From UBA2040 sp041751955 (lineage in GTDB: Bacteria; Bacteroidota; Bacteroidia; Flavobacteriales_D; Crocinitomicaceae), in assembly GCA_041751955.1 (NCBI GenBank), contig JBGSIB010000030.1, positions 15,020 to 79,019 on the forward strand: a stretch of DNA of 64,000 nucleotides, written 5' to 3'. Below the pieces are notes generated by a model. It saw only the letters and a program-made list of their open reading frames with translations, was not told the DNA's origin and searched no databases. A program made the position numbers and the translations under genes. This document shows positions 8,494 through 17,245 of the stretch, in pieces (positions within the stretch are counted from its first letter, which is position 1; each line of letters begins with the position of its first letter).

Positions 8494-9792
8494 ATGAAAA
8501 AGGCAATTTTCTGGCACAGGAGAGATTTACGTTTTGATGATAATGCTGGTTTGTATCGTGCTCAGAAATGGGCGGATGATGTTCAAGCCATTTTCATCTT
8601 CGATTCCCAAATACTCGATAAACTTCCCCGAAATGATCAACGCGTTTTGTTCATTCATCAAGCCTTAACTCAACTTAAAAGTGCGTATCAAAAATTTGGT
8701 GGTGATTTAAAAGTGTACTTCGGTAATCCTGTAGATTTAATTCCAGAAATAGCTATAAAAGAAAAAGCAACGGCCGTGTTTACCAATCGCGATTACGAAC
8801 CTTATGCCTTGGATCGTGATCAAAGTATTTACAAAATACTTCAAGCAAAAAACATAGAGTTTATTGGCGCAAAAGATCATGTGATTTTCGAAAAAGCAGA
8901 AGTTGTAAAGGCGGATGGATTGCCGTATACGGTTTTCACACCTTATTCTCGCAAATGGAAAGAAAAAATGAATGAATTTTATCTTTCTTCTTACCCGAAT
9001 GAAAAATACAGTGCGAAAATCGTGCAAACAAAACCTGAAAAAGTCATTGCGCTGTCAGAGATGAATTTTGAGGAGAATCAACTTGTTTCCTTTCCGGAAA
9101 TGGATTATTCTAAAAGTCACATGGGAAAATATTCTATTCAAAGAGATTTTCCAGCCATCGAAAAAGGAACCAGTCATTTGGGTGTTCATCTTCGTTTTGG
9201 AACGATCAGCATACGCGAAATAGCAAGAAAAGCTGCAGAAACGAACGAAACATTTTTGAATGAATTGATTTGGCGCGATTTCTATCAAGCGATTTTATAT
9301 CATTTTCCGCATTCGGCAAAAAGCTCTTTCAAAAAACAATACGATGCTATTGAATGGCGCAATAACGAAAAAGAATTTTCTGCTTGGTGCGCAGGTAAAA
9401 CAGGCTATTCATTGGTTGATGCCGGTATGCGTGAATTGAATGCCACGGGTTATATGCACAATCGTGTTCGCATGGTTGTGGCCAGTTTTCTCACCAAACA
9501 TTTACTCATCGATTGGAAATGGGGAGAAACCTATTTTGCCGAAAAGCTCCTCGATTTTGATTTAGCCAGCAACATTGGAGGATGGCAATGGGCATCAGGT
9601 TCTGGTTGCGATGCTGCACCTTATTTTCGTGTGTTTAATCCGACTGCTCAATTGGAGAAATTTGATAAGAATTTGGTTTACGTGAAAAAATGGGTGCCTG
9701 AATATGGAACACCAAATTACCCAGAACCGATAGTGGATCATAAATTTGCTCGAGAACGGGTTTTAGCTGTATATAAATTAGCCTTAAACTAA
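8494..9792 (+). CDS. phr: Deoxyribodipyrimidine photolyase
   Basis: A 432-residue cryptochrome/photolyase family protein. Residues 1 to ~125 form the antenna-binding Rossmann domain (FWHRRDLRFDDNAGL). The C-terminal helical FAD domain contains ELIWRDFYQ, the GMRELNATGYMHNR region and ASNIGGWQWASGSGCDAAPYFRVFNP. The family repairs UV photoproducts using blue light and FADH-. The antenna chromophore cannot be read from sequence. It is the last gene of the sigma-crt operon, 3 bp after the PTPS gene, consistent with co-induction of DNA repair and pigment. Confidence 0.93.
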   Translation: MKKAIFWHRRDLRFDDNAGLYRAQKWADDVQAIFIFDSQILDKLPRNDQRVLFIHQALTQLKSAYQKFGGDLKVYFGNPVDLIPEIAIKEKATAVFTNRDYEPYALDRDQSIYKILQAKNIEFIGAKDHVIFEKAEVVKADGLPYTVFTPYSRKWKEKMNEFYLSSYPNEKYSAKIVQTKPEKVIALSEMNFEENQLVSFPEMDYSKSHMGKYSIQRDFPAIEKGTSHLGVHLRFGTISIREIARKAAETNETFLNELIWRDFYQAILYHFPHSAKSSFKKQYDAIEWRNNEKEFSAWCAGKTGYSLVDAGMRELNATGYMHNRVRMVVASFLTKHLLIDWKWGETYFAEKLLDFDLASNIGGWQWASGSGCDAAPYFRVFNPTAQLEKFDKNLVYVKKWVPEYGTPNYPEPIVDHKFARERVLAVYKLALN

Positions 9793-9808
9793 TTCAATCG
9801 TTTATATT

Positions 9809-9816
9809 TATTTTTG
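9809..9816 (+). promoter_or_regulatory. Putative -7 box for lipoprotein gene at 9865
   Basis: TATTTTTG matches TAnnTTTG exactly and leaves a leader of roughly 45 nt before the ATG at 9865. It suggests a separate promoter after the photolyase operon. Confidence 0.5.
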
Positions 9817-9864
9817 CTGTAAGCATCTGGACATCAATAACGTCCAACATTAAATCGAAACATC

Positions 9865-10776
9865 ATGAAATATCTTTTTATCGCAACACTTATTGGCGCC
9901 TTCCTTGCTTGTTCCGCATCCGATGGGAAAAATGAAATCCAATCTCTGGAAAATGTAACCCGAGATTTATCCGAAGAGGCAAAAGAATATTGGTATCACG
10001 GTGGTGGCGCAGAAATAACATCCTTTGAGCTAACACAAGCGCGTTACGGAGAATTGCGAAAAGGCGAATCGGTTATGGTATTCGTAACAGAACCTTTTTC
10101 TCCCAGTTCCAACACGAAAGCAGACAATCCAAGAAATGATAATGTTAGCGTACTTAAATTAAATTTCACCAAGCGATTCAATACAGGAATTTATCCATAT
10201 TCCATGATGAATTCGACGTTTTATCCCATGCAAAAAGGCGAAGCAAGTTTGAAAGTGAGCACGAGCGTTCAGGAATGGTGCGGACACGTGTACATGGAAC
10301 TGCAAAACAAAAAACAATTCGATTTGATTAATCACTCTTATTTTGAAGGAGAAAGCTTTGAAAAATCGATGGCAAAAGCGGAATTAGAAGATGATTATTG
10401 GTCTAAAATTCGCTTGCATCCCGAATCGATAAAAGATGGAAAACGCAATATTATCCCTTCTTTCTTTTATATGCGATTGATGCACGTAGAAGCCCAAGAT
10501 TATTTGTGTGAAGTCAAAGTTGATCGTTCAAAGTCAGACGTGCATGAGTTGGAATTGACTTATCCAGAATTGAACAGAACGTTGCGGATATCATTTGAAG
10601 GTAAATTTCCGCATGCTATTTTGTCTTGGACAGAATCTTATGTGGATGGCTTCGGAGCGAATACCAAATTGTTGGAAACGACAGGCAAAAGAATCAAGAG
10701 TATTCGTTCGAAATATTGGGAAAAACACGATAATTCGGATGCGGGATTGCGGGATGAATTGGGGTTGAAGATGTGA
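9865..10776 (+). CDS. Putative lipoprotein of unknown function
   Basis: A 303-residue exported protein with a lipoprotein signal ending at FLACSAS. The mature part contains KEYWYHGGGAEITSFEL, which resembles a Bacteroidota family sometimes labelled septum formation inhibitor Maf; it has no resemblance to the real Maf nucleotidase and that label should not be trusted. No catalytic motif is recognised. It is 73 bp downstream of the photolyase gene with its own -7 box, so it is probably not part of that operon. Confidence 0.75.
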   Translation: MKYLFIATLIGAFLACSASDGKNEIQSLENVTRDLSEEAKEYWYHGGGAEITSFELTQARYGELRKGESVMVFVTEPFSPSSNTKADNPRNDNVSVLKLNFTKRFNTGIYPYSMMNSTFYPMQKGEASLKVSTSVQEWCGHVYMELQNKKQFDLINHSYFEGESFEKSMAKAELEDDYWSKIRLHPESIKDGKRNIIPSFFYMRLMHVEAQDYLCEVKVDRSKSDVHELELTYPELNRTLRISFEGKFPHAILSWTESYVDGFGANTKLLETTGKRIKSIRSKYWEKHDNSDAGLRDELGLKM

Positions 10777-10945
10777 GAGGTTGTTGGGTGAACTATTGTT
10801 GGAAATGATAAGTAAAAATCACCTTACTATCCATAAAAATTTAAATATTTATTTAGCTATTCATTTTCAAGCAGTTGCGTGAATAATTTTTCGTTAAATA
10901 CATTCCTTCTTCAATCCAAAAAATAACCTGATTACCCATCAAAAT

Positions 10946-11308
10946 TCACTTCACATAATCCTGTTTCACCACCAACATATATTGGTCATTCTCCATTTTC
11001 AAATACCCTTGTTCATAACAGAAAAAGTACTTCGCTCCTTTTTGGGTAGTATAAATATTCGTGTAATAATGAAAATTAAATCCTTCCTCCGCTAAAGTTA
11101 TCGCATCCACCGTTATCTTGCCGTTTGGATTCAATTTCTCTAATATTCGACGGTTTTTGCGCATGATATTGTTAATCCGACGAACATAATTATTCGCATC
11201 TTCATGCAGGCGATTGTTATACGTATTGCGACAATAATCCGAACAGAATTTTTGATCCTTGCGACCTTTTAAAGCCGTATTGCATTCTAGACAGGTTCTT
11301 TCTTCCAT
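10946..11308 (-). CDS. Small zinc-ribbon protein
   Basis: A 120-residue protein with an N-terminal four-cysteine zinc ribbon (CLECNTALKGRKDQKFCSDYC), a basic helix (RRINNIMRKNRRILEKL) and a C-terminal beta-rich part with several aromatics. This architecture is common in Flavobacteriia without assigned function; nucleic-acid binding is plausible from the ribbon and basic helix. It stands alone, convergent with the gene at 9865. Confidence 0.7.
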   Translation of the reverse strand: MEERTCLECNTALKGRKDQKFCSDYCRNTYNNRLHEDANNYVRRINNIMRKNRRILEKLNPNGKITVDAITLAEEGFNFHYYTNIYTTQKGAKYFFCYEQGYLKMENDQYMLVVKQDYVK

Positions 11309-11316
11309 TTTTTTTT

Positions 11317-11440
11317 GGCGATTGGGTGTTGGGTCGCTTTGTTTTGGCCGTTAGTTATTCGCTTTGGCTGTTGGTAAAATTACAAATTTTCTTAGCCAAA
11401 CGCCAACACCCAATAACCAACCGCTAATGACCAATAGCCT
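11317..11440. repeat. Inverted TTGGGTGTTGG-type intergenic repeat
   Basis: ATTGGGTGTTGG at 11321-11332 recurs as its reverse complement CCAACACCCAAT at 11403-11414. The arms are surrounded by degenerate TTGG/CCAA-rich units, so the intergenic region could fold into a long imperfect hairpin between the zinc-ribbon gene and the moxR/bat operon. Confidence 0.5.
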
Positions 11441-11522
11441 TCTAAAAATAACAATATTTAACGCCCCTCTCTTCCGCTTCAACTAATTCTTTATCAACTT
11501 TGTTGGTTCATCTTGCACAAAA

Positions 11523-12545
11523 ATGATAAAGAACGAAAACAACGACATACAGCCCGCATCGGTGCTACAAATATTAGGTGAAAAGGTAAAAACAGAAAAC
11601 GAGAAAATACAATTACTCAAACAGGAAATTGGTAAAGTTATCGTTGGACAAGAACACATGGTGGATCGCTTGTTGATTGCGCTTCTTTGCAATGGTCATT
11701 TGCTCTTAGAAGGTGTCCCAGGACTGGCCAAAACATTGGCTATCAAGACGCTTTCTGACGCTCTGGACGTTTCTTACAATAGAATTCAATTCACTCCTGA
11801 CTTGCTTCCAGCGGATATTACAGGAACGCAATTATACGATCAAAAATCAGGCGGATTTACCATTCGAAAAGGTCCTGTTTTTGCCAATTTTATTCTAGCG
11901 GATGAGATCAATCGTGCACCTGCCAAGGTTCAAAGTGCCTTGTTGGAAGCCATGCAGGAGAGACAAATTACTATCGGTGAAGAGAGTTTTAAATTGGACG
12001 AACCCTTTCTCGTATTAGCGACTATGAACCCGATTGACCAAGAAGGTACGTATCCTTTACCCGAAGCTCAAGTCGATCGTTTCATGATGAAAGTGGTTTT
12101 GGGTTACCCAAGTAAAGAGGAAGAAAAACAAATTTTGCGCTTCAATGTACGACCTGAAGGAATGCCCACTGTGGGTCATATTTTAAGCAAAGCAGATATT
12201 CTCCGTCAAAGAGAAATTGTCAAAGAGGTTTATCTAGACGAAAAAATTGAACAGTACATCATCGATATCGTTTTTGCAACGCGAACTCCAGATAAATATG
12301 GTCTTGGATTTTTGGAACCGCTCATTTCTTTTGGCTGTTCTCCTCGTGCCAGCATCAATTTGGCTTTATGTGCAAAAGCGCATGCATTCTTGCAAAATCG
12401 AGCATTTGTTATTCCAGAAGATGTTCGTGCCGTAGCACCAGAAGTTATTCGTCACCGTTTGGGATTGAGTTACGAAGCTGAAGCCGAAAACATGACGGCA
12501 ACGGATATTTTATCCAAAATCATCGGGCGAATTCAAGTTCCCTAA
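11523..12545 (+). CDS. MoxR-family AAA+ ATPase
   Basis: A 340-residue AAA+ ATPase with Walker A GVPGLAKT (residues 64-71), Walker B LADEIN (125-130) and the MoxR signature RAPAKVQSALLEAMQE. MoxR ATPases act as chaperones that mature or insert metal/redox complexes together with VWA proteins. It heads the Bat operon and ends 11 bp before the DUF58 gene, the usual order in Bacteroidota. Confidence 0.93.
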   Translation: MIKNENNDIQPASVLQILGEKVKTENEKIQLLKQEIGKVIVGQEHMVDRLLIALLCNGHLLLEGVPGLAKTLAIKTLSDALDVSYNRIQFTPDLLPADITGTQLYDQKSGGFTIRKGPVFANFILADEINRAPAKVQSALLEAMQERQITIGEESFKLDEPFLVLATMNPIDQEGTYPLPEAQVDRFMMKVVLGYPSKEEEKQILRFNVRPEGMPTVGHILSKADILRQREIVKEVYLDEKIEQYIIDIVFATRTPDKYGLGFLEPLISFGCSPRASINLALCAKAHAFLQNRAFVIPEDVRAVAPEVIRHRLGLSYEAEAENMTATDILSKIIGRIQVP

Positions 12546-12556
12546 ACTCTTTTTCC

Positions 12557-13429
12557 GTGGACGCCAAAGCGATACTTGAGAAAATAAAACTCCTTGAAAT
12601 AAAAACGAAAAATCTGACGAAACAGGTTTTCTCGGGAGAATACCATTCGGCGTTTAAAGGTCGTGGTATGACATTTTCTGAAGTTCGCGAATACCAAACA
12701 GGTGATGAAATCAGAACGATAGATTGGAACGTTACAGCGAGATTCAACGAACCTTTCGTGAAAGTTTTTGAGGAAGAACGCGAATTGAACGTTCTGCTTT
12801 TGATTGACGTATCGAGTTCCCAAGATTATGGCATCGAAGATAAAAGCAAAATAGATTTGGCGCTCGAATTGGCCGCTGTATTGTCCTTCTCCGCTATTGC
12901 CAACAACGATAAAATTGGTGGCATTTTTTGCAGCGATAAAGTAGAAAAATATATTCCACCAAAAAAAGGTCGACGACACGCCTTGATCCTTTTGAGGGAA
13001 CTGTCGGAACAAAATCGAGAAAACAAAAAAACCAACTTGGTGGAGGGATTGAAATTTATTAGAAATACCGAGAAGAAACGCTCCGTGATTTTTGTCATCA
13101 GCGACTTTTTTGATGAAAACAATTACCTGAATGCCTTATCCCATACGCGCAAAAAACACGACGTTGTGGCCATTAAAATTGGTGATGATTTGGAATACAA
13201 TTTACCTGATTTAGGCATCGTTCCTTTGAAAAATAGAGAAACGGGTGAATGGCAATGGTACAATACTTCGAGCACGGATTTTAAGGTAGAAATGATTGAA
13301 TTGCAAAAAAATCAATCAGCAGAATTCACGAAGAATTTGCGAAAAAGAGGTATAGATTCCATTGAAATCAACACCAAAGATGATTATTATCGCGCCTTAG
13401 TCGAACTTTTTCATCAACGTAAATCATGA
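12557..13429 (+). CDS. DUF58 domain protein of the Bat operon
   Basis: A 290-residue cytoplasmic DUF58 protein with a GTG start. The conserved segment around RTIDWNVTARF precedes a VWA-like metal site LLIDVSSSQD. DUF58 proteins almost always accompany MoxR and VWA genes and are thought to work with the ATPase at the membrane. It overlaps the next gene by 4 bp (ATGA). Confidence 0.9.
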   Translation: MDAKAILEKIKLLEIKTKNLTKQVFSGEYHSAFKGRGMTFSEVREYQTGDEIRTIDWNVTARFNEPFVKVFEEERELNVLLLIDVSSSQDYGIEDKSKIDLALELAAVLSFSAIANNDKIGGIFCSDKVEKYIPPKKGRRHALILLRELSEQNRENKKTNLVEGLKFIRNTEKKRSVIFVISDFFDENNYLNALSHTRKKHDVVAIKIGDDLEYNLPDLGIVPLKNRETGEWQWYNTSSTDFKVEMIELQKNQSAEFTKNLRKRGIDSIEINTKDDYYRALVELFHQRKS

Positions 13430-14373
13430 TGAAAAAAACACTTTTATTTTTCGTTTTACTATTCATTGCCAACCTTTCCATAGCGCAAGAGGTGAAAGCT
13501 ACATTGAGTAAAAAAAATGTGCAATTGGGTGAGTATTTTCAAATCCAATTTGAAATAGAAATTCAATCAGAAGACAAAATAATCTATGCACCTCAAAAGG
13601 AAAAACTAGTCGCGCTCGCGAGCAAAAAAAACAGCATAGAAAAAGACACTTTTTATCTAGAAATCAATGGTGCCTTTCTTGAAAAAAATGAAAAAATTCA
13701 AGGAAAACTATTTTGGCAAGGCACTTATACAGTAACCTCTTTTGAGGAAGGGCTTTTTGTTATTCCACCGCATGCTTTTCGCTTAAACGGTAAAGCGATT
13801 ATGAGCAATCCTTTGCTTTTACAAGTTAATTTAGTCGCGAAGAAAAAGGATGTAGACCTCTATGACATCGAAGAAAGTTTCGAAGAATTACCCAGTCCTT
13901 TTTATGAGCAAGCTAAAAAAGTCATCCTTTGGTCGCTTTTTACACTCCTACTTATTGGCCTTGTTTTCGGGTATATCCTTTTCCTTCGGAAAAAATCCAA
14001 GCAACAGGAAGTAGTTCCAACTCCACCCAATTCGAATACAATTAAGAAAATGGCCATCGCCGATTTGAACGCTTTGATGGAACAAAAACTTTGGGAAAAA
14101 GACGAATTGAAGGAACATTTTACGCAACTTTCTCTCATCGCCCGAAGATATCTTGGCAAAGAAATGGGCAGTTCCTATTTGGAAAAAACGAGCCTGGAAA
14201 TTCAACTTTTACTGCGTAAAAAAGGTTGTCCAGAACGTTGGTTGCAATCTTTGGGCTTGATCCTCAATGTATCGGACATGGTTAAATTTGCTAAATCTTC
14301 CGTTGAAGCAGAAGGTATTTATTCCATTTACGATATGGCTAAAAGTTTCATTGAAGAATTTGAAATCAGTTAA
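13426..14373 (+). CDS. Bat-operon membrane protein with signal peptide and one transmembrane helix
   Basis: A 315-residue protein with a signal peptide (cleavage near SIAQ), a beta-rich periplasmic part (about 20-160), one helix (VILWSLFTLLLIGLVFGYILFL) and a cytoplasmic helical tail. This looks like a shorter BatD-like protein of the type found between DUF58 and batA in Bacteroidota. Its stop overlaps the batA start by one base (TAATG). The precise function is unknown. Confidence 0.75.
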   Translation: MMKKTLLFFVLLFIANLSIAQEVKATLSKKNVQLGEYFQIQFEIEIQSEDKIIYAPQKEKLVALASKKNSIEKDTFYLEINGAFLEKNEKIQGKLFWQGTYTVTSFEEGLFVIPPHAFRLNGKAIMSNPLLLQVNLVAKKKDVDLYDIEESFEELPSPFYEQAKKVILWSLFTLLLIGLVFGYILFLRKKSKQQEVVPTPPNSNTIKKMAIADLNALMEQKLWEKDELKEHFTQLSLIARRYLGKEMGSSYLEKTSLEIQLLLRKKGCPERWLQSLGLILNVSDMVKFAKSSVEAEGIYSIYDMAKSFIEEFEIS

Positions 14374-15407
14374 TGTTGAGCAATTGGAACATATGTCCCC
14401 TTTCCTATACCTTCAATCATCCGCATTGGTTTTGGTTACTTCTTCTGTTGCCCGTGTTGGCCTTCATTTTATTCCAGAAAAAAAAGAATCTTACTTTCGT
14501 TGCTCAAGTCTCTCATCTTGATGCTGAACAGAAAAAACTTTCGCTCAATTGGGTCGAAACCTTCCGAACCGTTTCAATTTTCGTTCAACTTTTCATTTTC
14601 ACCTTGCTGGTTACCGCCATGGCTGGACCTTTTTCTTGGGACAGTCCTGAAGGGCGACAAGAAAATTTCAAGAATGGAATTGACATTGTCATCGCATTGG
14701 ATGTTTCTCTTTCGATGTACGCCAAAGATTTTGAACCCAACCGACTCGATGCGGCCAAAAGAGTTGCCATGGAATTTGTTCAAGGCAGAAAAGGCGATCG
14801 TATTGGTTTGGTGGTTTACGCAGGTGAAGCCTACACCTCTTGCCCACCAACTCTGGATTATAACATTCTTTTGGAACAAATTGGTCAAACCACAGGCGAA
14901 TTTATCGATGGTGGAACCGCGATTGGTGTTGGATTAGGAACTGCGGTAAATCGACTTCGCGCAGACAGCGATGGTGGCAAAGTAATTATCCTATTGACCG
15001 ATGGAACCAATAATTCTGGCGACATCGACCCATACACAGCGGCAGAATTGGCCAGAGCAAAAAATATCCGCGTTTATACGATAGGAATTGGTACTATGGG
15101 TGAAGCGATGTCACCTGTTCCGAATGCATTTGGTTTCCATTGGGAAATGCAGCCAGTCGAAATTGACGAAGAAGTATTGACTTCAATTGCGGATAAAACA
15201 GGTGGTGAATATTTTAGAGCAACGAACGAAAAAGCACTTTCCGAAATTTACACCAAAATCGAAAAAATGGAAAAAGCACGGTTTTTAGATCGTGTTTACA
15301 AAAAAGAAGCTCCAGCCAATCCCGCTCCATTTTTGCTTTGGGCGCTAAGTTTGAGTTTAATCTTAGTTTTTTTCTCACTTATTCAATTCAAATATGTCAA
15401 CGAATAA
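14373..15407 (+). CDS. batA: BatA, VWA-domain aerotolerance protein
   Basis: A 344-residue membrane-anchored VWA protein. Two N-terminal hydrophobic segments (about 19-35 and 66-85) precede the VWA domain with MIDAS motif DVSLS (110-114) and a later LTDGTNNSGD, and a C-terminal helix closes the protein. Bat proteins were linked to aerotolerance in Bacteroides; the molecular role is unresolved. It overlaps batB by 14 bp. Confidence 0.92.
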   Translation: MLSNWNICPLSYTFNHPHWFWLLLLLPVLAFILFQKKKNLTFVAQVSHLDAEQKKLSLNWVETFRTVSIFVQLFIFTLLVTAMAGPFSWDSPEGRQENFKNGIDIVIALDVSLSMYAKDFEPNRLDAAKRVAMEFVQGRKGDRIGLVVYAGEAYTSCPPTLDYNILLEQIGQTTGEFIDGGTAIGVGLGTAVNRLRADSDGGKVIILLTDGTNNSGDIDPYTAAELARAKNIRVYTIGIGTMGEAMSPVPNAFGFHWEMQPVEIDEEVLTSIADKTGGEYFRATNEKALSEIYTKIEKMEKARFLDRVYKKEAPANPAPFLLWALSLSLILVFFSLIQFKYVNE

Positions 15408-16545
15408 AGAGAGAAAAATCAACAACAAAAAAGCGCTGGTTTGGACGCTCGGAATTGAACTGATTCTTTGGGCTATATTACTCGGTGGCATCTGGTTTTT
15501 AAACAAAAGATATCCCAATGAATTTTACTTCAGATATCCAAAAATCATAGTTTTCAATGCCGCGGTTTTGCCCTTCTATCTTTTGCTTTTCCGCCAACGA
15601 AAACAGCTGGATCTTCTCGTTAATTCCATTCCTAATCGACTTTTAAACAGCTTTTTAAAGTTTAAAACAGATTTCAACTTTTGGTTAAAATGGATAGGAT
15701 ATCGAATGGCGATTTTCTTTATTCTTCTAGCCTTAGCACAACCTCTTTTCGGAACAAAAAAAGGTGCTTCTTTTGAGAAAAATAGTGAAGTTGTTATCGC
15801 TATGGACGTTTCCAATTCCATGAATACCATGGATATCGACCCGAAGATTTCTCGATTAGAAATTGCTAAACGCGCCACAATTCAGCTCATCAACGGCATG
15901 GAAGGTGAGAAAATAGGCGTTTTGGTTTTCGCAGGAAATGCATTTGTGCAATTGCCAATGACCAGTGATTACAGCGCGGCCAAGCTTTTCATCAACGAGA
16001 TTGAAACAAAAATGCTCTCCAATCAAGGTACCAACTTCGATTTAGCTATTGAAAAATCAGTCGGAATGTTCAGTGAAGGAAAAACGGGAAAATGTATTTT
16101 AATGGTGACTGACGGCGAAAATCACGAAGTCGTTCCGGATGAAAAACTCGAAGAATTACCCGACAAAAACATCTTTTTAGCCGTTATAGGTTTGGGAACA
16201 AAAAACGGTGGTTTGATACTGCGCGACCCAGAGCAACCAGTATTTGGATATATAACGGACGAAAAAGGTCGTCCTGTTTTGTCAAAAGTAGGCGCAAAAC
16301 TAGTGCGCGATATGGCAAAGAAAGCACATGGAATCGCCATGGTGACTGACAATCCCTTTCCGAATCTTTCTAATTTATTAACAGAAATTAACCAGTTAAA
16401 CAAAGGAGATTTAAGAAATTTGGAGTTGGAAATTAAGGAGACGTATTATCATTGGCCTTTGCTAATTGGCATTGTATTTTGGTTGGTTTCTGAAATGTCT
16501 GCTTTTCGGATACAATTCCGAAATGAAAAATTGAATGATGCATAA
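15394..16545 (+). CDS. batB: BatB, VWA-domain aerotolerance protein
   Basis: A 383-residue paralogue of BatA with N-terminal membrane helices (near 17-36, 52-66 and 103-119), a VWA domain with MIDAS DVSNS (138-142) and VTDGEN, and a C-terminal helix (WPLLIGIVFWLVSEM). BatA and BatB are expected to form a membrane complex with BatC. It overlaps batA by 14 bp and batC by 11 bp, so translation is tightly coupled. Confidence 0.92.
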   Translation: MSTNKERKINNKKALVWTLGIELILWAILLGGIWFLNKRYPNEFYFRYPKIIVFNAAVLPFYLLLFRQRKQLDLLVNSIPNRLLNSFLKFKTDFNFWLKWIGYRMAIFFILLALAQPLFGTKKGASFEKNSEVVIAMDVSNSMNTMDIDPKISRLEIAKRATIQLINGMEGEKIGVLVFAGNAFVQLPMTSDYSAAKLFINEIETKMLSNQGTNFDLAIEKSVGMFSEGKTGKCILMVTDGENHEVVPDEKLEELPDKNIFLAVIGLGTKNGGLILRDPEQPVFGYITDEKGRPVLSKVGAKLVRDMAKKAHGIAMVTDNPFPNLSNLLTEINQLNKGDLRNLELEIKETYYHWPLLIGIVFWLVSEMSAFRIQFRNEKLNDA

Positions 16546-17245
16546 AATTCTTTTGGTAATCTCCCTTATTGTTTCGACGCTTAATTTAAGCGCGCAGAAC
16601 AATGCTGTGGAAAATAGCACCGATTGGCGTGGACTCGTGCAATTAGCGCGAGACGCTTACCAAGCAAAAGAATATCAGCGAGCTCTTTTGTTTTATGAAA
16701 CATCCATTCCAGCTTTACCAGTAGATGTTGATTTGTCAGACGAAATCGCCCAAACACAATATCGTTTGAAACAATACGAAGCGGCTTCATCAGTTTATTC
16801 GAAAAAAATTTACGGCGAAAAAGAGAAAAAAGCTAAAGCTTATCACAATTTAGGCAACATCGCTATGCAACAGCAGGATTATAAAACTGCCATTGAATCC
16901 TATAAAAATGCCCTTCGAAATAATCCGGAAAATAGCAAAACACGATACAATTTATCTGAAGCCATTCGCAGACAAAAAGAGGCAGATGAAAAGAATCCTC
17001 CACCTCCACCGAAGGATAAAGATAAAGACAAGGACGAATCTGATCCAGAGAAAGACAAGGATAAAAAAGATGACCAAAAAAAGGACCCAAGTGATTCCGA
17101 AGGTCATAAAAACCCTTCTTCTTTGAGCGATAATTCTGTTGAGCGAGAGTTGGACAGACTGATGAAAAAAGAAGGTAAAACCAAAAGAAAAATTGCGAGT
17201 TTGAAAGAAGGAAGACAAGGTCGTACATCCAGTAAAGAATGGTAG
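16535..17245 (+). CDS. batC: BatC, TPR-repeat aerotolerance protein
   Basis: A 236-residue exported protein with a signal peptide (LNLSAQ), TPR repeats at about 30-145 (clearest in AYHNLGNIAMQQQDYKTAIESYKNALRNNPEN, residues ~107-138) and a highly charged Lys/Asp linker with a proline stretch (PPPPPK) before a basic C-terminus. TPRs would provide protein-protein contacts in the Bat complex. It overlaps batB by 11 bp and batD by 7 bp. Confidence 0.9.
   Translation: MMHKILLVISLIVSTLNLSAQNNAVENSTDWRGLVQLARDAYQAKEYQRALLFYETSIPALPVDVDLSDEIAQTQYRLKQYEAASSVYSKKIYGEKEKKAKAYHNLGNIAMQQQDYKTAIESYKNALRNNPENSKTRYNLSEAIRRQKEADEKNPPPPPKDKDKDKDESDPEKDKDKKDDQKKDPSDSEGHKNPSSLSDNSVERELDRLMKKEGKTKRKIASLKEGRQGRTSSKEW

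Noticed and set aside
9865..10776. Maf-type septum formation inhibitor
   Set aside because: The protein is an exported lipoprotein without any Maf nucleotidase motif; the name appears to be an inherited misannotation in this family.
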